The notes below the pieces were generated by a model. It saw only the letters and a list, made by a program, of their open reading frames with translations. It ran no database searches and was not told the DNA's origin. From assembly GCA_014904985.1 (NCBI GenBank), contig MU129054.1, positions 98,230 to 162,229 on the forward strand: a DNA stretch of 64,000 nucleotides. Reading direction: 5' to 3'. Shown piece after piece: positions 57,891 through 64,000 of the stretch. Position 1 is the first letter of the stretch. Each line of letters starts with the position of its first letter. This DNA comes from Hydnum rufescens UP504. Taxonomy: Eukaryota > Basidiomycota > Agaricomycetes > Cantharellales > Hydnaceae. Both the position numbers and the translations under genes were made by a program.

Positions 57891-58159
57891 GATTCCACTG
57901 ACTTACCCGGTTCCAGATACATTTCTCCGTTGCGAATCGCGATTACCAGCTGTTAGAGTTTGGGGCAGAAGTGAAGAATACGAAGTACAGTGAATTGTGG
58001 CGCGGGGGGCTCGTAATATACATAACATACAGACGGGCCGTGCATCGGGCACGTTACATGGGATTCGGACCTACATGGATTGGCTGCCCAAGCCTAGCTA
58101 GAAAAAGAAAGAGTCGGACCGTGGATGTCTCAGGATGGTGTCCGTACCGGCGGAATATC

Positions 58160-58909
58160 CTAATTCCAGCGAGCATTGTTTCGCTTTCTGTACGCCGCCA
58201 GTAAGCGCAAAAATTTCAATGCGCTCACATACTCCAACTCTGGAGGTGGGTAATCACCCCAGTAAGGTGTAAAACGCAGGGAAGCGGCGTCCTCGGCTTC
58301 TTTGAGCCCGTAACGAACCGCAATCGCCCAAGCACGGAGGGGATTAGACTCGACAACCACAAGTTGAGTAAGCGAGGCCCGCAATAGTTGCAGGGCGCAG
58401 TCGACATCGAATTTCTGTGCGACCTCGAATAACTCCTGAGCGTGCGTGATCGAGGAAATCACAGGCCTCTCGACAGGATAAATGGATCGCAAGACGAAGT
58501 TCAGAGAGGTGGGATCGTCATCCATTTGGATCACCGGTATTTCGCTTTCGCACTTTCTGAGGTCTGGCTGCGGAAGGCTGAACATGGTGGCGAAAAAGGG
58601 GGAGGAAAGGCGTAGGAGCCAAGTGTGCACTTTGAACTCGGCGTCCCCAGCGCGGAGGATGACATCGCCGTCATCAAAGGAAAGGGGGGGGGAGCAGGAG
58701 GGAGGATTGCAAGCCTTGCAGCTTGTCGCATTGAAGACATACTGGCAGCAGGCGTCGTGGTTTAGGCAGGGAGATGGCACAAGAATGACGTCCAAGTCGG
58801 GTGTGAGGAAAGAACTGGAAAGGCGGGGGATGTTTTCTGTGTAAACCACAACTCCGAGCCAAGAAAATATAGTCAAAGGCTGGATTATATACGATTGCGA
58901 CCAATTCAA
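58160..58909 (-). CDS. BTB/POZ-domain protein, array unit 4, with N-terminal extension
   Basis: 249 residues. BTB domain from about residue 75: LSFDDGDVILRAGDAEFKVH, TWLLRLSSPFFATMFSLPQP, SLNFVLRSIYPVER. Tail: LFEVAQKFDVDCALQLLRAS, AWAIAVRYGLKEAEDAASLR, VSALKFLRLLAAYRKRN. Unlike its sisters, the leader is in frame with the BTB part because the 5' intron donor GTAAGT has become GTCATT. The open frame thus runs back through the leader (WLGVVVYTENIPRLSS) and even through the TATA-box segment. The long N-terminus may be translated only if transcription starts upstream; a shorter product beginning later is possible but no internal ATG precedes the domain. Confidence 0.75.
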   Translation of the reverse strand: MNWSQSYIIQPLTIFSWLGVVVYTENIPRLSSSFLTPDLDVILVPSPCLNHDACCQYVFNATSCKACNPPSCSPPLSFDDGDVILRAGDAEFKVHTWLLRLSSPFFATMFSLPQPDLRKCESEIPVIQMDDDPTSLNFVLRSIYPVERPVISSITHAQELFEVAQKFDVDCALQLLRASLTQLVVVESNPLRAWAIAVRYGLKEAEDAASLRFTPYWGDYPPPELEYVSALKFLRLLAAYRKRNNARWN

Positions 58910-59135
58910 GAGCCCGTTTTAAATAGAACGCCCCAAGTAGAGGGAAAAAAAATAGGGCAAGAAACAGTAGGGCGTCTTATCCAGAACGTGGGGGTGAGGC
59001 CCAGAAAGAAATCCTGACATCAACTCTGGTCACATTTTCAGATTGTTTGCCTAGAGATAAATATTACAAGCGGACCAGACACACCGCACACGTCATGAGT
59101 CTAGCAATGCCTGGGATGCGATACGCGACGTTTGA
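58780..59135 (-). promoter_or_regulatory. 5' module of BTB unit 4
   Basis: Minus strand: upstream block at about 58975-59135, TATA element GTATATAATCC at about 58884-58891, and a leader of 85 nt without the usual splice donor. The leader overlaps the reading frame of unit 4. Confidence 0.65.
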
Positions 59136-59139
59136 ACAA

Positions 59140-60340
59140 GTTAGAGATGCTTTCGTCCAACATCTGGTGCAGCCAGGCTAAATATCGAGATATTCATCTG
59201 CCCCGATCGAGCTGTCGGAGGGTTCGGCCTGCGGCACCATGACATCAGCTAACTATTCCCATTCATAAAACATGGCGCGATTGGTACCAAGCTGGTACTT
59301 TGCGGTGAGCTGACAGGTTTGCTAGAACTCGCACGGTGCGGGGATTGCCGGTGAGTTGCCATTCCGAAAGGCATCCCCAAGTTGGGCGAATCCAAAGCCA
59401 AAGGATCTGCAATTGAACTCAGGTGGTGTCGTTGCCATGGAGAAAAATCAGGAACTAATATGGCCGCCAGAGGCTTAGAGCAGCATTACTACTGCTAGTC
59501 TCGTCCTGTCCTCATGCGTTGGGAAATGCGGTGAAGACGATTTCTCACTTCTCTATATAGCTTGTGAAGGGTCAGCAGTCTCTTGACATGAAGAATGGTT
59601 AACCGCACCTCTATGGGGCATCAACTTTGCGTTCAAGGCCTAATGCAATATCGTCGTTCCAAACATGACCCGCTCTGCGCTTTATGCGACCGAGTTCTTG
59701 GTTCTAAGAGTGAATGGTGTTCTTTTGCGGAGGCGAATCGATCAAACGGTGGCTGCTCAGGAGCCGTTGTTTCCACGAAAATCGCGCTAAAGGATTCGAG
59801 TCATCGTTCGCATTTCAGAATCAAGCCACACTGCTTGTCAGTAGGCGCCCCTTGCATGTTTCGAAATTAGCCTAGCCCCTTTTTTCGAAAACGAAGGCTC
59901 TCGAGAGCTGTGTGGGGTCCAAAGAGGGTATCGGATATCAGATATCAGATGTGAATCACCCCTCATGAATTACTTCACGCGGCTGTGGCTAGAATTGTCC
60001 AGTTCACCCAATGTACGCACGGAGCGCCATTTTATTGTGAAGCACCCTTATATCTTTCCTTTAGTACGCCTCGTGTTCGTATTTTCTCATGATTCACTAT
60101 CGCAGGTAATGCCCAGCGTCGACGATGCCCGAAAGAAACCCTGTCAGGTGGCCCGACACGTGGTTGCCTCATTGCACCCCCTAAAAAAAATTGTCACACC
60201 TTTTTGCTGATGCGGATTTCGACCTTTTTTCGATGTCATGTTAGAGCCGCGCGCGAGAAAGTAACTTTGAGGTCTGTCATCACATCCGAGTTAAAATTCG
60301 CTTAACTGCCGCAATAATGATATTTGCCTCTGACTTGACC
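59140..60340. other. Spacer of about 1.2 kb in the BTB array
   Basis: No BTB copy and no transposon gene. One plus-strand frame (59595-59870) has five cysteines but no known motif. A short direct repeat of GGATATCAGATATCAGA is at 59932-59950. I cannot assign a function. Confidence 0.4.
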
Positions 60341-60345
60341 GGATG

Positions 60346-60477
60346 TTGGCTTACACCCCAGAGTTTCAGCGATCACCCGGGCATCCCTTCTTCATAATAA
60401 ACAGAAGCGACAACGTACCCTCGTAAATTGTTGATTCTGAAAACTCCGTAGTGCTAACGAGTTGTCAAACCACTTTA
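60346..60477 (-). repeat. 3' flanking module of BTB unit 5
   Basis: Contains TTGGCTTACA, GAGTTTCAGCGATCAC, and the conserved core at about 60409-60477 (AATTGTTGATTCTGAAAACTC then GTTGTCAAACCACTTTAGA). Lies about 340 bp beyond the unit 5 stop because of inserted sequence. Confidence 0.7.
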
Positions 60478-60816
60478 GAATCCATGGCTGGGAACATAAT
60501 AGTGGCATATTTCTCATAGGAAATCAGGATTAGAACTAGTGTGTTACCTTGCTTGTAAGCTCACTTCCTGGCTTCTGATTGGTTTAGACATTCATGTTCG
60601 CATCACTGTTTTCTAGCCTCGCCAGGATAGCCCTAATCCCCCCACACCCATAATGATTTGCATGCTGAACAGGCAACCTCAGGGAGATGGGGGGCGGGAG
60701 CAAGAACAGCATATGTATGCAATTCGTTACATAATCAAGGGGTGCATGGTCCTGTCACGAGCACCTTGTGAACAGGCGAAAAGCATTTAGCTTACGTAAC
60801 ACCATAGATCGTCGCT

Positions 60817-61341
60817 CTAGTAAATGCCATACCCCTCCAGCAACTGGAAATATTGGAGCGCGGTGACATACGCCAACTCTTTGGGTGGGTGACGAATGGT
60901 GTTGGGGCGAAAACGCTTGGCAGCAGCTCTCCGAGCTTCTTCGACCCCATAACGAACCGCAATGGCCCAAGATCGAAGGGGATTAAGCTCTGCAGCCAAA
61001 AACGGAGTGAGCGCAGCCCGCAATAGCTCGGCAGCGCGCTTGACATCGAACTTGTCTGCGACTTTGAACAACTTTTGAGCGTGATCGATCGAGGTAACCT
61101 GAGGCATCTCGGTAGGATAAATGCACCGCAATATAAAATCCAGAGATGTGGCTTCTTCGTCGATTAGGATGACAGGTATCTCGCTTTTTCCAAGGTTTGG
61201 CTGCGGAAGGCTGAACATGCTTTGGAAGAAAGGCGAGGCGAGGCCCAGAAGCCAAATATGAACTTGGAAGTTGGTGTCTCCAGCGCGTAGTATGACATCG
61301 CCGTCATCAAAAGAAAGCGGGAGAAGCGGGAGGTCAGACAT
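60817..61341 (-). CDS. BTB/POZ-domain protein, array unit 5
   Basis: 174 residues from the conserved ATG at 61341 (MSDLPLLPLSFDDGDVILRA). BTB domain: NFQVHIWLLGLASPFFQSMF, ATSLDFILRCIYPTEMP. Tail: LFKVADKFDVKRAAELLRAA, SWAIAVRYGVEEARRAAAKR, VTALQYFQLLEGYGIY. The frame is open further upstream, but the predicted 51-nt 5' intron (61347-61397, donor GTAGGT, acceptor TTAG) places the start at 61341. Intact by eye. Confidence 0.83.
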   Translation of the reverse strand: MSDLPLLPLSFDDGDVILRAGDTNFQVHIWLLGLASPFFQSMFSLPQPNLGKSEIPVILIDEEATSLDFILRCIYPTEMPQVTSIDHAQKLFKVADKFDVKRAAELLRAALTPFLAAELNPLRSWAIAVRYGVEEARRAAAKRFRPNTIRHPPKELAYVTALQYFQLLEGYGIY

Positions 61342-61397
61342 GGCGGCTAACCATAGGTCAGGGAATGCTGCTAGGTAGGAAGATGACACAAACCTAC

Positions 61398-61690
61398 GTT
61401 CAAGATGCGTGTGAAGTGCGAGTTGGAGGTGCGGGAAATGCTTCTAGTGCAATGTACAACTCCGAGATAACCACACTCATGGGCTGGGTTTATAACTTTG
61501 CATACACGTGCGACCAATTCAAGGGCTCGTTTAAAGAAACTGGGTGGCAAAAACAAATAGCGGGCAGGATATCCTATCCAGGGCACGGGGACCCACAACA
61601 AAATCTTCTTCAGATGAAATGCCTGTCGGGAAAGGTTCGATTACAGGTGGACCAGACATATTGTATGCATCTCTAGCAAAGCCTCTGTGT
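61398..61690 (-). promoter_or_regulatory. 5' module of BTB unit 5
   Basis: Minus strand: upstream block at about 61575-61690, a weaker TATA element (TTATAAACCC at about 61488-61496), and an 81-nt leader ending at the donor at 61397. Confidence 0.65.
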
Positions 61691-61920
61691 TATGCAACGT
61701 TCCAACAGGTTAGTAGCGCAGAAGCGTGCCTAGGTAGGGGACCTGCAGCTGGTAACATTCGCTGGCTTAAACGAGTTCAAATACACGAAGCAGTTGACGC
61801 GCGTTTCTCCTCCTGGACGGCTCGCTATGATTGGTCCAGAGGATATTGCCTTTGAATTATACAATATAAACGATTACGAAGCCGCCGCCGCATATATAGC
61901 CTTGAAAATATATATAGAGG

Positions 61921-61980
61921 GGACGACGTACCTTCACAAATGGTAGATTTTGAGAATTTTGTAGTGCGAGTTGTCAGACC
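61921..61980 (-). repeat. Conserved 3' core of BTB unit 6
   Basis: Core copy (plus strand: AATGGTAGATTTTGAGAATTTT, then GCGAGTTGTCAGACC). Somewhat more diverged, in keeping with unit 6 being broken. Confidence 0.65.
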
Positions 61981-62577
61981 ATGTTAGATGCCTTGTATAG
62001 TGAACGCAACAGCGAGACTTGCTCTTGCGTCGCTGTTTGCACTCCTCCAGCAACTGGAAATATTGAAGTCCGCTGACACGGTCCAATTCGCGAGGTGGAG
62101 AAACAATCGTGCCAGGATTAAAGCGCTGGGCAGCTCTCTGGACTCCTTTGAGCCCATAACGAACTGCAATGACCCAAGAACGAAGGGGATCAGGCTCGGC
62201 AAACAAAAGTTGAGTGAGCGAGGGCCGCGCCATTGTAGTTGGATGGTTGGCATTGAGCTTCTTTACGACCTCGGATAGCTTTTGAGCGTGTGCGATGGAG
62301 GCTATCACCGGCCTCTCGACAGGAAATGGACCACAACACAAAGTTCAGAGATACGACTCCTTCGTCTATTTGAATCACGGGTATCTCACTCTTCCCGAGG
62401 TCTGGCTGGGAATACTGAACATGGTTTCGAAGAGAGGGGAAGAAAGGCGCAGAAGCCAAATGCGAACTCTGAAGTCGGCGCCCCCAGCACGGAGGATGAC
62501 ATCACCGTCATCGAAGGAAAGCGAGGGGAGAGGGATGCCGCCCACAGATGTACAAAGAGGCCGCCCAGATGGCTCAT
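61934..62577 (-). pseudogene. BTB/POZ protein, array unit 6, broken
   Basis: The N-terminal part (SFDDGDVILRAGGADFRVR, LLRLSSPLFETMFSIPS) has no in-frame ATG; the usual ATG (62577) is out of frame. The frame then breaks within the SLPQPDL motif (about 62405) and again near 62320, where two bases of the family's SIYPVERP codons are missing. The remaining piece runs as PVERPVIASIAHAQKL ... SWVIAVRYGLKGVQRA ... LQYFQLLEECKQRR and through the 3' core to 61934. Three independent lesions including a 2-bp loss make a pseudogene likely. Confidence 0.75.
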
Positions 62578-62629
62578 GGTTTAGACAATGGCATGGGACA
62601 GGAAGATGACACAAGAGCTACGTCCAAGC

Positions 62630-62760
62630 CAGGTGTGAAGAGTAAGCTAGAGGGGAGGAATACTTCCAGTAGAAACCACGACTCCGAATGAACCATATTC
62701 ATGGACTGGGCTTATACACGGTTGCGACCAATTGAAGGGCCCATTTAAAGTGAATCCCTG
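62630..62760 (-). promoter_or_regulatory. 5' module of BTB unit 6
   Basis: Minus strand: a degraded TATA element (GTGTATAAGCCC at about 62710-62721) and a 79-nt leader with a weak donor (GTAGCT). The far upstream block is not evident. Confidence 0.5.
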
Positions 62761-62910
62761 AGGTGCAACGATCACAAAAGTTCAGCGAAAGTGCGTGTTG
62801 AAATACATATCTCCTGGATTATCATTGATGGGCGCATATTACCTTATCAACAGATCATGGCCAAATGAATGCAAAACTGTTGGCGTACACAACCTTTATA
62901 CGATAGAGAA

Positions 62911-62965
62911 GCGACAATGTTTTCGGGGAAATTGTGCATTTTGAAAACTCGCCGGGCTTGCACTA
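62911..62965 (-). repeat. Conserved 3' core of BTB unit 7
   Basis: Core copy (plus strand: GGGAAATTGTGCATTTTGAAAA then CTCGCCGGGCTTGCAC), truncated at its right end relative to the others. About 85 bp beyond the unit 7 stop. Confidence 0.6.
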
Positions 62966-63048
62966 CTTCACCGTCCACGTCCTAGAAACACAATAGCAAA
63001 AGTTTCAGTGCCATATTTCTCATAGGGAAACGAGATTATTAACCCCAC

Positions 63049-63612
63049 TTAGAGTCCCCGTATCCCAAAGGATTTCTTCCTGGCTTCCACCAACTCGTGA
63101 TATTGGAGTCCGTTGACATAAAGCAACTCTCTAGGAGGTGTAGCGCTCGGGCGATAGGAGTTAGGATCAAAACGTAGGATGGCAGCTTTTTGGGCTCCTT
63201 CAAGGCCATGCCGGGTCGCAATAGCCCAAGAACGAAGGGGATTAGGCTCGGCAGCCAAAAGTTCACTGAGCGAAGTCCGCACTGCCCCGGCGACGTACTC
63301 GACATCGAGCTTCTCTGCGACCTCCAACACCTTTTGAGCTTGCTCGATGGAGGTAGCCAAAGGCCTCTTGAGAGGATAAATAGATCGCAACACAAAATCC
63401 AGAGATGCGGCATTGTCGTCCATTGGGATCACCGGTATTTCGCTCTTTCCAACATTTGGCTGCGGAAGGCTGAACATGGTTCGGAAGAATGGGGAGACAA
63501 GGCGTAAAAGACAAATGTGCACTTTGAACTCGGCATCCCCAGCGCGGAGGATGACATCGCCGTCATCAAAGGAAAGTGGGAAAGGGAAAGGGTCTTCGAC
63601 TGGAACAGGCAT
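63049..63612 (-). CDS. BTB/POZ-domain protein, array unit 7
   Basis: 187 residues from MPVPVEDPFPFPLSFDDGDV (63612). BTB domain: VILRAGDAEFKVHICLLRLV, SPFFRTMFSLPQPNVGKSEI, SLDFVLRSIYPLKR. Tail: VLEVAEKLDVEYVAGAVRTS, SWAIATRHGLEGAQKAAILR, VNGLQYHELVEARKK. A 48-nt 5' UTR intron (63618-63665, donor GTAAGT, acceptor TTAG) ends 5 nt before the ATG, exactly as in unit 1. Intact. Confidence 0.86.
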   Translation of the reverse strand: MPVPVEDPFPFPLSFDDGDVILRAGDAEFKVHICLLRLVSPFFRTMFSLPQPNVGKSEIPVIPMDDNAASLDFVLRSIYPLKRPLATSIEQAQKVLEVAEKLDVEYVAGAVRTSLSELLAAEPNPLRSWAIATRHGLEGAQKAAILRFDPNSYRPSATPPRELLYVNGLQYHELVEARKKSFGIRGL

Positions 63613-63665
63613 GACGGCTAATCACGGTTTATGCAATGCCGCTAGGAATATGATACAAAACTTAC

Positions 63666-63964
63666 GTTCAAGACGTAGGGGAAAGGCAAACTGGAGACAC
63701 GGGGAATACTTTCGGTGTCAATCACGACTCCAAGCCAGTCATATTCATGGACTGGGTTTATATACGCTTGCGACCAATTCAAGGGCCTGTTTTAAAGAAG
63801 TGGATCACAAAAAGACAGCACCAGGAAAATGCAGGATATCCTATTCGAGACATGGGGGCCGAGGCCCAGAACGACATCATGGCATCAGCTCCGGCCACGT
63901 TCTTCAGATCGTTTACCTGTCGAGAACGACCACAAGTGAAACAGACAGACTGTATGGGTTATGA
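63666..63964 (-). promoter_or_regulatory. 5' module of BTB unit 7
   Basis: Minus strand: upstream block at about 63840-63964, TATA box TATATAAACCCAG at about 63755-63765, and an 81-nt leader. With units 2 and 3 this is the best-preserved copy of the promoter block. Confidence 0.7.
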
Positions 63965-64000
63965 CTTCTAGCGCAACGGTCGAACATTAGTGAGGCTTTA

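Noticed and set aside
59932..59950. GGATATCAGATATCAGA short repeat as a protein-binding site
   Set aside because: Single short repeat without partner copies near any promoter.
52421..63964. Recurrent plus-strand frames across the BTB copies (about 90-180 codons)
   Set aside because: They are antisense images of the same conserved BTB domain and recur only because the sense codons are conserved.
51500..64000. Transposon as the driver of the BTB duplications
   Set aside because: No transposase, reverse transcriptase, long terminal repeat or terminal inverted repeat was seen; unequal crossing-over is enough to explain a same-strand array.
1..64000. CRISPR arrays, riboswitches and operons
   Set aside because: The sequence is eukaryotic nuclear DNA; no regularly spaced repeats were found, and the genes are spliced and individually promoted.

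Overview
The window is a gene-dense piece of a basidiomycete nuclear genome, most likely an Agaricomycete. Genes are broken by many 45-75 nt GT-AG introns, there are no operons, and the housekeeping set is eukaryotic: nucleoporin, eIF2alpha, Bub3, mitochondrial DNA polymerase, Golgi tethers, gamma-tubulin complex. A tandem family of short BTB/POZ proteins fits the lineage. I cannot fix the genus from sequence alone. Exon borders were worked out by hand; where I give them, reading phases were checked.

Positions 1-51070 are conserved housekeeping genes, mostly as divergent or convergent neighbours with short spacers. In order: NUP98-NUP96 precursor (-, runs off the left edge), F-box-like protein (-), 3-hydroxyanthranilate dioxygenase BNA1 (+), VHS-GAT clathrin adaptor (-), eIF2alpha (-), tRNA-Trp with intron (-), BUB3 (-), DHTKD1-type 2-oxoacid dehydrogenase E1 (+), two-RRM protein (-), HECT_2/UBE3D-like protein (+), RUD3-type golgin (-), mitochondrial DNA polymerase MIP1 (+), tRNA-Glu with intron (-), Golgi Ca/Mn ATPase PMR1 (-), USO1/p115 tether (+), saccharopine-dehydrogenase-like reductase (+), lactonase (-), a poorly resolved LRR-like gene (-), CUE1-like ER protein (-), gamma-tubulin complex component 2 (+). 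Several pairs share very short divergent promoters: RUD3/MIP1 88 bp, RRM/HECT_2 111 bp, BUB3/DHTKD1 141 bp. Four Golgi-related genes (GGA-like adaptor, RUD3, PMR1, USO1) lie within 31 kb; this may be chance.

Positions 51500-64000 change character. Seven copies of one BTB-domain gene lie head to tail on the minus strand. Five are open and two look broken. Most copies carry a TATA box, a roughly 80-nt leader and a 48-52 nt intron ending 5 nt before the ATG; all seven have a conserved block of about 50 bp downstream of the coding region. Whole transcription units were therefore duplicated, not only the reading frames. A decayed Q-rich/AT-hook gene sits between copies 2 and 3. No transposase or reverse transcriptase was seen.

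Single-base frame breaks, mostly at homopolymers, occur in several genes that should be essential (NUP98, the MIP1 tail). This points to residual assembly indels and tempers every pseudogene call here.
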